DNA of 64,000 bases from Lepiota brunneoincarnata (Eukaryota; Basidiomycota; Agaricomycetes; Agaricales; Agaricaceae). This document shows, one piece after another, positions 35,204-46,695 of this stretch (positions are counted from its first letter, which is position 1; every line of letters begins with the position of its first letter). The position numbers were made by a program, and so were the translations under genes. Under the pieces are notes generated by a model. That model saw nothing but the letters and a program-made list of their open reading frames with translations. It did not search any database and was not told the origin of the DNA. The stretch lies in NCBI GenBank assembly GCA_023014365.1, contig JAEBUN010000001.1, positions 62,001 through 126,000 of the forward strand, in the 5' to 3' direction.

Positions 35204-37047
35204 CTACGTCCGGACAACCAGGAATTGCTCCGGCACATCCGGACTCTCATATGGACCAAGACAAACCTCACACTCCTTCTCCCCATCCTCACGCATGACA
35301 ACCCTTCTATTCACCTGCAAACGACCAACTTTGATGAGTAAACAATTAACAATTAGTAAACACACAAGTGCCCCACGAACATGCCACACACGCGCATTAC
35401 ACCCAAACTGCGTCAAAGTCGCACTCTGGCATCGGCGTACGAACCGGACCGCGTCATCCATCCGTAAGAGGGCAGGCACTCCACCCTCGTCAGCATGTGC
35501 TTCAAGTGGGTAATTAACGTGTACTGTTCGGAGACGCGGTGCAAGTCGTATGCAATCCCGCCAACTCGTCCTAAGCAGATAGCAATTAAGCCCATGAACA
35601 GATCACAACAAGGGTTGTAACCCACGAGACTCCCCGGCTCCACCACGACAAAAAACTCCTCCATTGCTCTACATCCCATACATATCTCCCGTATCACCTC
35701 CATACCTACCAACATGCGGTGCACACTAATCCTACGCAGCCGTTCTCCATGATTACGCACAAGCCCACGGAAGAGTGCCGACGTCGCGGCACAAGGTTCG
35801 AAAAAGGTGTGGGGAGAGTAAATTTGGAAGACCTCGAGATGGGGAGAATGTGAGAGGAGGTTGAGGAGAGTGTGCGTGTAGTGTGAGAGGTGGTCGGCTC
35901 CACTAGGTATGGTATCGGAAGGGAGGAGAGGGAGGTGAAGCTGGGGCGGTGGGATTGAGAGCGTTATCGCACGAAGGTTTTGGAGGATGTGTGCGGAAGT
36001 GCCGGTGGTGGAAAGGAGGTGCGTGAGGTTCTAAGGAGATTGTGACATCAGTTGGTTGTGTATCGTGCGTGTAGGTAGAAATTGTCCCTTACGATTCGCG
36101 GAGAGACACCTTCAAGCCCGAGGTTCACTATGCCTCGCTTGTTCTCCGCAAGGACGGCTCTGACGCCTTTGTGGGTAACCTTGGGACACCCAGTCAGATG
36201 GAAGAAATCTAGATTTCTCAGGGAGGGCGCGACGCGGATCAACATATCGTCTGTGATCAATGGTGACATCTACAATTACGCCAACTATGAGTCCTGATGA
36301 AACATGGCAATAAGGCAGTAGTGGCACACCTTACATATCACACTCAAACTCCTCAACGTCCCCTGCACAATCCCTATCCATTCCTCCAGAACCCGTACGA
36401 CGTCAGCAGTGGGCATGATAATGCTTATCCTCGTCAACCACCCAAACCGAAGCAGTAACCTTGGGTCATAGAGATGCGAATGGTGTCCATTAATTTCTAG
36501 CTCTCGGAGACTTGGTATTGCTGTAGTCGGCGACTGGTGCAAATCCGGAGTGGATGGAAACAGGAGCGCAAGGAGGATATCAGACGTTAGAGAACCGTCG
36601 CGTGTCCACGTACACGAACGCAAGCCAACGCAGTTTCTAAGACCTCTGTATATGTATCCTGTGGTTTCGTCTGTAAGTTGGGTCTTTGGAAATGCACGAA
36701 TTTCTGGTGGTTCGTGAGCGAGAGCCCAGCTGGACGGGTTATGAGACACACAGACCGAGTCTGCGGACGTATCGTGCAAGGTGCGGACTTGTAGCCAGAG
36801 TTTGAAATAACTGGATGACCTGCCCAACATCGCTCAAGAGTTATTCGCCGTTGTCACCACTTTACATGACACGTACCCTTGTCTTGGCCTCTTTATGCCA
36901 GGAATAAATTGATGCTCTAGCGTACAACTTTGGCACCGTCGACTGGTAAAAGGTGCTGCTGACCAGTGCTGTCTTGGTCAGATAGTGCACCTTTGGCAAG
37001 TGGTCCAGGATTTCAGGAAGCAGCTCGAGTGGGAGTTCAGGAGACAT
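35204..37047 (-). CDS. F-box/leucine-rich-repeat protein
   Basis: A predicted substrate adaptor of an SCF ubiquitin ligase. The start at 37047 (MSPELPLELLPEILDHLPKV) is an F-box: LP.E.L.EIL..L, followed by LTKTALVSSTFYQSTVPKLY. Downstream exons carry irregular leucine-rich segments such as GLRNCVGLRSCTWTRDG, SLRELEINGHHSH, SLRNLDFFHLTGCPKVTHKG and LVGMEVIREICMGCRAMEEF, as in the very numerous agaricomycete F-box proteins. The C-terminal exon ends VPEQFLVVRT at 35204. At least five introns are needed; some middle junctions (36000-36300 and 35500-35900) are approximate. It begins 70 bp downstream of the SPT5 stop codon on the same strand. The ubiquitylated target is not predictable. Confidence 0.7.
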
Positions 37048-37117
37048 AGTAGTCGTGAGGCAAGGATGATATGTTTGTCATAGCCATCAAAATGACACAA
37101 TACATTAAATACAACCC

Positions 37118-40100
37118 TCACTCCTTCTCCTCATACAACGCCAATAGCGCCGATCGGGACACCTCATACACGCTCGAATCACCCTTGGGTGATACCTCAA
37201 CCATCGGAGAGTCTGGGTTTGCGCGCAAAAGCACCGCACGTCCCTTCACCTCATTCGGCCCATCCATCGCTAACGCCTCCTCTCCGTTCCTTGACGCTTC
37301 AATAGGCTTAACAAACTTGGCGGCCAGCGTCTCCTCTTGTGTTCCATCATCAAACACTACCGTAACCTCTTGCGTGTATCCGCCTTGAGTTCGGTGCGCA
37401 GATAGGATGTATCCTGTCTTGTCATCCAGCACCCCTTCTTTGAAGCCCTCCGCTTTGGTACCTTGCACCTTAACTTTGATTCGGATCAGGTAGTTGGCCA
37501 CGATGGACTCAAACATCCAATCTTCATCCAACACTAAATATTCCATCAGGTTAGAACAAGAAAAAATGCGCAGGAGAAAAAATAGTAGCCACGAACCATA
37601 GCCATCAGTATTAGGAGTAATCGCGTAGTTGTAATTAGTAAACGGCGTAGGAGCTGAATTGCCAGGCCAGTATGCGGGTGTGCGAGCATTACTAGGGCCA
37701 GGTGTGTGCATAGGTGCTGGGGTGGGGCCGCTGCTGAACGCCGGCGTAGCAGCAACAGCAGGTGTGGGCGCTGCTGCTGGTGTTGGTGCTGCCGCTGGTG
37801 TCGGTGCACTCTATAACCCCTTGAGTCGCCGTGACCTCGGACCACTATCATCATGACTTACCCATGGTGTTGCATCAGCGTTCCATCCAGTGTTCCGGGG
37901 TGAAGTCCATCCGTCGGTGGTCCCCCCCCAAGCAGAGGTCCTCCCAGGTGTAGCACCTCCCCACGAACTCGACCCCGCTGCTTGTCCAGGCGTGGCACCA
38001 CCCCAGCCGCTTGAACCACCACCTGCAGCATAAGGATTTGGCGTTCTTGAAGCTGCGTTCCACGCAGGTGTCTTGCCTCCATCCGCGTAGGGGTTTGGCG
38101 TCCGTGAACTCGCATTCCATGCAGGTGTCTTTCCGCCATCCGCATAGGGGTTGGGCGTCCGCGACGAGACGTTCCAGGCTGGCGTACGACCCTCGCCAGA
38201 CGCGTAGGGGTTTGGTGTACGGCCCGCGACGCCGAATGATGTACGACCGCCGTTTGCGCCAAAATTGGGGGTGCCAGAGCTAGTATACGGGTTTGCAGTT
38301 CGTCCGCCACCGGGACCAGTATCCCCCACCACGCCCTCCCCCAGGTTTATCGAGTGGTTCGAGTTTGCCATCGGGTCTAGGAATGCAGTTTGGCAGGTTT
38401 CGCGCTTTAAATGGACAGAGACCTACAGTCGACGATAAAGTTTTTCTTTCTCAATCATGATGAGTTTGTTTCCTGTCCGCAGCTCCACTCGCGCGATGTT
38501 GCCATTTGTATCTTTTATGGTGCCAGCATAACCTTTATGGGGTCCTTTGATCACAACCACTGTTACGCCGATATGCCTGTCCCGAGGACCACGTCCCATG
38601 TTCCCTGACCCAACCATACCTCCCGTGGGTGCTACAAGAGCAGGATTCATCTTCGAGAGGTCGGCGCCTGGCTTAATGAGTGTGCCCTTCGGCGCTAAAG
38701 ACACCAGTGCCCGGGCTCGAGTGACAAAGACACCACCATTCTCAACGATGTCGCGGTTGTGCAGGAAAGCATAAAATGATTGATATATGTGCAATACGCG
38801 TCCTTTTCTTCCCTGTCACGAAATTAGAGTCATCATTCAGTCAATTTCGAAAAATATCGGCGCACCTCTCCTTCGGCCTCCTTCATGTTATCATTGATAC
38901 GAATTTCATGACCATCGCGGTCGGTAGCAACAGCCCTATTCGAGTCGCGGCGCATGGAGATCTGGTGGGGTTGCACCAGACGCACCTGGCCGTTCTGATC
39001 CAACACACGGAAGGAGTCGCGTTCTGTCTTGAAAATGACACCAACAGTTTGTGCGCTACAGAATAAAAGTTAGGTCTATGCTGGCGGAAGACAAAGAAGT
39101 GACGCACTCGAGCTGAACCAGGTCATGCAGTTCATAGTTTCCAACAACGTTCGTCCCTGAACCAACCTCTGCAGCTTCGCGCAGATCTTTTGAGAACACG
39201 GAAACCTGATCACACTGTTAACGAGCGCACAGGAGAATCGCAATAGAGGTAATTTACCTCTTGCATCGACATATCTGACAAGAACGTTACGATATTTTCG
39301 GTAACCGAGACCACCAAACCCGTCTCATCCGCATTCTGACCCGTCATGACTTTGACATGGTCGCCAGGCTTGAACCGCTTCCTTACGCTGCGAGCAGGTA
39401 ATTCGATCTTTTGCCCTTCAATATCCACACCGATGGCGCTGATAGTCACCACATCCTGGGAAATCTCCTCTACAACACCGTGCACACCTGCCTGCTCACC
39501 CTCGAATACTTCGACGTGATCACCGGGCTGCAAAACAGAAATTGCGGCCTTTCGAGAGGCTTCTGCAATGATCGAGAGGTCCACTGGGTTTTCACCCTCC
39601 CCATCCTGCCGCCGGGTGAACTGAGTGATTTCGTCTAAAGTAGGGTTCACGTCTTCCAAGATTAATGCGCTTAGCTTGAAATCCTTTTCAATAAAACCGT
39701 CACGATATGTGTCGTTTTGGAAAACATAAACGTCGTTTCGGCGAGCAACGGATTTCCGCCCATACACCTTCGCAACCTCTTCATAGTTGAAGAGACGTTG
39801 GGGTGGGCGCATAGCTGCTGTCCCAGCAGCTGCCTTCTTTCTCTTCTTGGTGCCGTCTAATGCAGCGTCATCCCGAGGGTTGAGGTCGATACGTGGAATG
39901 AACTTGAGCCCAACATCCTCGCCGGTATCCGTGATATCCATGACCTGAGCGAGGTCTCCAGCATATTTTCCGCGACGGATGCGTACCCAGCTACCCGGTG
40001 TCACTGTCTGCTCTTGCTTTTTGATTTGCAAAAGGCTAGCCATTTCTTCGATGGGCACAAGTTGAATACCACGACTGGGATAAACTCCGACAAGGCCAGC

Positions 40101-40963
40101 ACAGGCCTCGGTGACCTGTTTTGAGCTACGGGCTTCCACATATATCATTCCAGGGAGAGAGTCTCGTTGGAACGCGGAGAGGATGTTGAGGGGTTTGGCG
40201 GTGAACTCGACGTCTATAGCTTTACGCATCAAGCTGAACACGATATCACGCTCTCGTCCTGGCTGGATAAGTGTCAGTACCCGTGAGATAGACAAAAGTT
40301 GATATTGACTTACCTTAACACGGACTTGCCATAAGCTAGCATCTTGTACCGAGGGCATAAGCAGGCGCTGTGGAATCTCGTTCATATCCCCAGTGTAGCG
40401 GACCGCAGCGCGGTGAGCGTATCGTTCGCTCAAGTTCTTAGCGATCTCTTCTGGACTCTGCTCTTCATCAAAATGTCGCTTTGCATCCAGCAAGGCGTGG
40501 TGTCCTCTTGTCATATCCTCATCCATGTCCTCACCCGTCTCAATGAACGGATCTGGGTACGACCAGTGAGCCTGATTTATCAACAGCACTTGCGAAAAGA
40601 AACATACCTGCCCCCGTATCGTCTTCCTCATCTTCTTCTTCATCGTCGTCGCTAACCTCGGCTTCAATATCGAGGAAGCGGCTAGCGCCAGGACGTTTGT
40701 GACGATGCTACATTCCAGTGACTCGGTGTAAATAATTTTCTTGGAATGCACCTGCAATAACTCACCTTTGCCCTTTTCCGTTTCCTTCCGGAATCTCCCT
40801 CCTCCTCCTCCCCCTCCTCGTCTTCGTCATCTTCTTCGTCCTCCTCCTCATCGTAGTCCCTATGTTTTGGATTCTTTCGCGGCTCGTCGTACGCTTCCTC
40901 TTCTACTTCTTCATCGTCTTCATTATGCAAAACTTCTGGTGGATATCCTTCTTCAGGTTCCAT
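37118..40963 (-). CDS. SPT5: transcription elongation factor SPT5
   Basis: The DSIF subunit that with Spt4 clamps RNA polymerase II. The start at 40963 opens an acidic N-terminus (MEPEEGYPPEVLHNEDDEE). Next is the NGN domain (GRERDIVFSLMRKAIDVEFT, SLPGMIYVEARSSKQV) and a series of KOW domains: PGSWVRIRRGKYAGDLAQVM, PGDHVEVFEGEQAGVHGVVE, PGDHVKVMTGQNADETGLVV, LVQLDAQTVGVIFKTERDSF, and IGVTVVVIKGPHKGYAGTIK. A C-terminal repeat region follows, with units like RTPNPYADGGKTPAWN (38.3-37.86 kb) and an APTPAAAPTPA segment, then a last KOW-like part. The join from EKEKLYRR to the repeat region (about 38430-38300) is awkward: the GTAGGT donor gives LPDGKLEPLDKPGG and then the wrong frame, so either a weak GTCGAC donor or an indel in a G-run is involved. 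Confidence 0.9.
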
Positions 40964-41146
40964 GGCGGTGGTATTAGGGAAAGAAATGTACGTGTATATT
41001 GCAACTTGACCTGCCCTTACAGGAACATTGGCCGGGCGATTCCCCTCACGTGATACGACATTGGCTTTCTTGATTATGTAATATCTAACCCAAATTGGAT
41101 GTTCAGAACTACAACTTATGACAATACGCAACCAGCGGGTTGTGCT

Positions 41147-42816
41147 CTAGCTTCCTCCATCGATCTCAGACCATCCGAATTCTCCAACGTGGATCCTGGT
41201 TGCTCTCGATTGCGAAGAAAGAGTTGACCAAGTTGGCTCATCTGTCCAGACCTTCGCAACAGGTGGCTGCTTCAGTGACCCTTCGATATGCATACAGCAG
41301 CACAAACCATTACCTCGTAATCGTTACTCCCCTGTCCTGGTTTCATGACCTGGACCGAACATTACTTTGTTACATAATACTAGATACATGCGAGTGCTCA
41401 CCTCCCAGTACATCCAGGGTATACCAGTCTAGGCCATGCATCAGTCGTGTCGAGACTAAAGCCTAATTCCGCGTCACTCACCGCAATCAGGAGGTTCGTG
41501 ACCGATTGTATCTGACTCTGCTTGCTCGAGCCAGCGGCACCAAACTCCTCGTATATCATCCGCTTTCCATTGGCTAATGCAAGTGGTTTCGCGGCGTCGA
41601 CATGGGAGGCGACATAGTTCGTATCCAAGTTGTAATCATGCAGGGCTATGACTTGTAGATTCTTGCAACTGAAACGTTGAACCGTCAGGCCAATCGGCCA
41701 GGCCGAGACGAGACTACGAGATCGTACCTCCAGAATTGGTTCTGCAACGATGTCGGAAGGTCGGTTCCCCCACCCGTAGAGACCAAAATTCCTGCACTCC
41801 CCAGGACAGAACGAATGGCATTTGCGCGATTGCACCACCAGTTAGGAGCGACTTGGTTCATGTGCCCCATTCCTTCATTCTGGACTTCAAAGGCAAATAT
41901 TGCGTCTGACAGAAAGCTGAGGGATCAGAATCTGACACGGACTCGAGCGACCTCACTAGTCAACTGATGCCATGGAACGCCAAAATTGGGCGACTGGAAA
42001 TTTAGGATATGCCTCAACCTATTATCAAACTACCGAAGGTTAGCTCTTCTGAAATTTAGAGAAGGACAACCCGAACCCACGTCAGCTATGGCATTCGGAT
42101 TCGTATAGAAAATCGACGAGTCCGGGACTCCATTGACGCAATTTGTCGTCGGCAAGCGGTACTTGGCCACATAGGCATCCGTATCCCAACAGCCAAGAGC
42201 ATAGCTGCATTGCACGAATCAACAGGGTCTTGAAGGCAGCGAGATGTCACTGGCTTACCGGTCGTGCATAGCAATCACCAGTTTAATATCTGAAAACAAC
42301 TCATGGCATCGAAATGACTCGATGAGAAAAGAACCGCATTCATACCCCTGGCGTGGGCCTCGACAGCAAGTTGATCAATCTTGCGAAGGACAGTGTCGTC
42401 GTAAGTCCCAACTGCGCTTGGTCAGTAGCTTGCACGTTCTCTTGGAACATCTACCGGCGACTTACCGGCAACCGTTTCCAAGTCATTGATTGTGGTCGCG
42501 CTAGTACCCTTGCTGCCACCAAAAACCCTAGCTATAAAGATACGGAGAACTGCAGTATTGTTAGTTAGAGGGGTTGAGTAGTGTCATGGGGATACATTCG
42601 CTTCATATCCGCACTCTGCATCGCATCGAGGACCGCGATGCGATCGGCTTTCTATAATTCCATGATGAGAGGGGGTATTTCTTTAGGGGGGGATCAACCC
42701 ACGGACAATGCCCACAAGAAATACGAATTAGCCCCAGCAAAGTCATTTGCCGAGACAAAGGTGCAGAACCAAGAGCAAAGCACAAGCAACAAATACACCC
42801 TCGTGGAAGAGGCCAT
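41147..42816 (-). CDS. secreted glycoside hydrolase family 5-like protein
   Basis: A clan GH-A (GH5, mannanase/cellulase-like) enzyme with a signal peptide. The start at 42816 gives MASSTRVYLLLVLCSWFCTF then VSA|NDFAGANSYFLWALS. Exons read ADRIAVLDAMQSADMKR, VFGGSKGTSATTINDLETV, LGCWDTDAYVAKYRLP, IFAFEVQNEGMGHMN (acid/base Glu in QNE), VIALHDYNLDTNYVA, RMIYEEFGAAGSSKQ (nucleophile Glu in EEFG), GIPWMYWEVMKPGQGSNDYE and finally VWTDEPTW to SEIDGGS. The end at 41147 needs two extra introns (one with acceptor TGCGAAG), restoring family-like reading beyond an earlier apparent stop at 41398. Both catalytic Glu are present. It is likely secreted to degrade or remodel a beta-mannan or related polysaccharide; the exact substrate is inferred only. 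It starts away from SPT5, 183 bp separating them. Confidence 0.78.
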
Positions 42817-45348
42817 CGCCGCTAGCGGGAGGTCCTGGCTGCCCCCCTATGTTTTATTTGTCTTGATTTTGAGAAAACCATGTGCGAATACCATTCACCT
42901 GATCACGATCTGGTGAAGTACAGTGCTTCTCCAATTCCTGCATTCAGGCCTATTTTCCCATGGGAACAAGGCAGCAGCGAGGATAGTTGAGTTAATATTG
43001 GGAGTATTGACGAGGAGCGGCGTGAGAGGACACTTAAGGACGCTTGAACCAGGTGGTATTTTCGTTGTACCCAGCTCTTCCGAATCACGATCGTGTTGCA
43101 CACAGACAGAAATGACATTCCGTGACCATCTATAAAACACCAAATTTCATAGATGAGCCCCTATTTCAAGCCCAGACCGTTTACCACGATCTGATTCAGC
43201 CAGTACCACATGGGTAGGCCGTTGCGGTCGTAGGGCGACCGTTGCCCTCGCTGCAAGAGAGATATGTACACCACACTACTCCGGCAATCCAGTCCTCATT
43301 GTTCCGTGCCTTACGATTGTTCCAACAACATCCAATCGAACATGCCCTCACACTCCAAGGCGTCTCTACCATCGCCCATCCATGGTACAAAACGGGCTAA
43401 CTATCCCTAAACTATACACCAACCACCCACTCAACTCAGCACGAAACTCCTAACTCGAAAAAGAAACGCCACCGTTCCTTGTCCCCAGAAAGACCTTTCG
43501 CAATTCTCTGCATTAAATCATAACATAAACGTATATTACAAGACCAGCGGCGCGTGTGAGGTACGCTTCAAGTGCTAGCGGCTACATAAATCGAAGTTCG
43601 TTGCAAACTCATTCACTAACTTATCCTGATGGCTGAACAGTCCGATTGATGGGCTGCAGCGCCTCTTGGGTTTCTGGGGAGCGTCCTGGACAGCTCTCCT
43701 TAACATCCATTCGAGTAACCGGCAGCGTGGGTCCTGGAGCTTCGCTGGGTGTATGTACATGGTCTCATTACCACTCCAGCTGTCTCAATATGAGAACACG
43801 AGTATTACGATCAATTCGTTCGGTCATTGAAGGGGACATCTGACTAGTGGGACCACTCCTCCTTTCTCCAACCTGTAGTATCGCTGACGGGTCCACTCCC
43901 CACGACCTCCACAAGCACAGAAGATGCCGACCTGGAGGCAGCCCTCTATGGCTCCTTTCCCACTCTTCCTTCCCTAAACCTCGTCATAACAACACCTGAA
44001 CGCGATTAGGCACTCCAAAAGAGCCTCGATGCCGTTATAAAATCTCATCCCCAACGAAGAATGGGAGCAAGTCTAGCTCCGCGTTACGAACAAGGGCGAC
44101 AGACCCACTCAAGTTGAGTGGCATTACCATTTTATCGAGACAAACGGCGCGCTCTGGTTTGACCGGCTTAGAGCATATGGAAAGCGATTGGATGTTACCT
44201 GCTGGCACCGTGATGAGCTTTGAGCCCGGCGACACGAAGATTGCGATTCTTTATTGAGCGCAGGAGATAAGCTGATTTCTGGATTGACCACGAGGTAAAT
44301 GAATGAAAAGGAGAAGGCAGGCGCGAGAAGCTTCGGCGGGAGGGAGGGCTGGGAAGATGCCAGAATCGGGTGCTTTGGAGGTCACTGTGGATACTACGAT
44401 TGGGAGAGAGGCGTGTTTGGAGATAAGGTTGGGGATAGAGCGAGGTGGGGTGATGTCGCGTTGTGGATTGAAATTGAGCATGGTGAGGTAAAATGCATTT
44501 TGCTTTCGCTTCGATTTGCTAGTGCTGATCCTTCGTAGACAGACCTGATGTCAGAGTTTGAGTCACTATGAAAGTGTACATACAGACTGACGTGAATCTA
44601 TGCTCATGGTTCACCATCACCTGGACACATACCTGAAGATCTTGCATTTGCAGAGTCGTGTATCAAAGCAGAAACGAGCACGCATTGCGTGATATAGGTG
44701 CTAGTTCCACGATAACCCCTGATGCTCAAGCCATGGGACAAGTAGGAGGTGTTATTAGTAGGGCTTGGGGGTCCGCGAACAAGATGAGAGAGGCTCAATG
44801 CCCTCTGGTCAGTTCAACCCATGCGCCGATTTTTGTCGACTGGTGGCTGCTTGTGCACGAGACCGGAACAACGTGATAAGAGTCATCATAGTTGGCACTC
44901 TTGCAGATCACGTACTTTGGAAATCGGGGAACTTTGGTACGACACCTCAGATGGCCATGTTTGCTTAAATGCGGGATGTGAATGCCTCGATTCGAGTGGG
45001 CCCTTGAGTGGTTTCTTGATGGCTGGAATTGCTCTTTCATAATCACATCATTACTATCTCACCGCCATGCGAATCATGAGCAAACTGAAGATCCTTTATG
45101 TTGATAGGAAACTTATGATTAAACATCAGCATGAGCTTTTGAACTTGCATAGAAGGAATGGGGGAAGGCGCACCTCATGCCATTGCATAAGCCTTTAATT
45201 TAGGGTTGTGAGCTTGACTGTAGATGACATGCCCCTGATTCTGTTCAACTTATTATATAAAGAGCTCAGCAGGCAGTGTGGTGAGCGAAGTTTGCTTTGG
45301 ATTTGTTAACACAGGTCCCTTCCATAAGACAGCACGATCACAACAAAC
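42817..45348. other. long spacer with weak coding-like traces
   Basis: About 2.5 kb. At 43563-43585 is a short sequence (cgcttcaagtgctagcgg) also found at 52295 and, weaker, at 59725. A plus-strand frame near 43870-43996 (ADLEAALYGSFPTLPSLNLV, then ITTPERD and stop) and a minus-strand frame at 44481-44035 ([16 protein letters not shown]) look weakly protein-like, but I cannot assemble or identify a gene. Confidence 0.35.
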
Positions 45349-46695
45349 ATGGGATACCGCAGAGAACTCCGGAATACGATACAAGAGATCGGAGTCAATG
45401 TGAACCAAACGCAACTGGAGGTGAGGATCTTCACCAGACGATATCGAGTCCCAACTGGCACTTAATTGATTGTTAGGCATTCGTTAGGCAACTGACCCGC
45501 GAGAAGTTTGATGAGAGGCGAAGCGCGTACGATCAGCCAGAGGCAGCTGTTCGGCAGTTGAAGACGGCAGTAAGTCTCCAAGCCTCGGACAACTGAATTA
45601 GCGAATCCCTGAACCACATTACTTTAGATATTAAAACGCTACCCTCAGCTCGCTTGTAATGGGGCCGGTATACAACAGGCAGTTAGATTTGGGAGAGACT
45701 CTTTCAATAGGATGAGATGGCACCGAGCCCACCGACGACGGAAGATATCTACAAGGAGGACTGCACAGGAGGGGGAGAGCACCAAAGAGTCTCTCAGTGC
45801 ACAAAGAAGGCCCCGCAAGAGGCAACGTTCCGAGTCATCTTACTTCCCATCTTCATCTTCCGAGTTCTCTTCGGAACAGTCATCTTCACCTTACAAGTCC
45901 TCTCACCCGCCGTCTCCACTCCCAGAATCTCCAGCACAGAGGCAATCAAAGGTGACCTGTTTTGTCGAGATTTGCGGTGGGTATCTCCTTGTAGTCACCG
46001 ATGTCCTGAGTTGACACCACTTCCTAGAAATCCCACAGGGTGCCTTGTCTTCGAGTGGCGAGCGGCAACCGGGGGGGCATGGCAAAGGACTCCTCAATGA
46101 AAAGCTGGAGGTTGCATCTCCGGGCGGGTTGCTGCAGGGGCAATTGCCTATGAAGATTACTCCCAACCCCAGACAACTACCGTCCATTAAGCATCACTTA
46201 ATCCAAACCCTCGGTGAAGGTAGCCCTCAGGGGTCCTCAGGTTCAACGCAACTTGCAATACGTCCAAATGAAACAAGCCTCGGATCATTGGCTCAGTCAC
46301 GATTCGGTAACAATGGCCCAGTGAGCCAGATCGATACTGCCAGTGCCCTTACCCAGTGCCGAGAGGGTGCGAGGTCTTGCGAGACCACCGACCGTCAGCA
46401 ACCAAGGACGTCAGCGGGGTCCGCTCTCCATTGTCCCCAAGCTTTACCCGTAGTTCGTCTCGTAACAGGTGGCATGCTCAGTGCATCAATAGTCCCACCT
46501 GTAACTAGCACCGGTGACCAACCTCAGGAAATTATGGACTTCCTCCTCGCATGCAAGCCCCGAATGAGTCAGCATTTGAAGTCCTTTATGAAGGCCGGTA
46601 TCAAAAACAAGGAATATCTTGAAGCACTCTCCAGCTTTTCTAAAGAAGAGCGGGATGGATGTTTTGTCGGCTGTGCAGGGCCTGACACCGGTTGA
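45349..46695 (+). CDS. hypothetical protein, family not recognised
   Basis: A four-exon reading. The start at 45349 gives MGYRRELRNTIQEIGVNVNQ; an intron with GTGAGG donor joins AFVRQLTREKFDERRSAYDQ and PEAAVRQLKTA; then ILKRYPQLACNGAG and a basic, serine-rich stretch (RRPRKRQRSESSYFPSSSSE) that looks like a nuclear signal plus disordered linker; then a long low-complexity region to a C-terminal helix (LKSFMKAGIKNKEYLEALSS, FSKEERDGCF). The order (a short helical N-domain, a basic linker, and a conserved-looking C-terminal helix) would suit a DNA- or chromatin-associated protein, but that is only inference. I do not recognise a domain. It is flanked by large spacers. Confidence 0.5.

Noticed and set aside
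37858..38310. Alternative minus-strand frame over the SPT5 repeat region
   Set aside because: It lacks the TPAWN/RTPNPY repeats, which are clear in the other frame.
41398..41470. Stop of the GH5-like gene at 41398
   Set aside because: Two further introns continue the frame to GIPWMYWEV, DYE-VWTDEP and a stop at 41147, which matches the GH5 C-terminus better.
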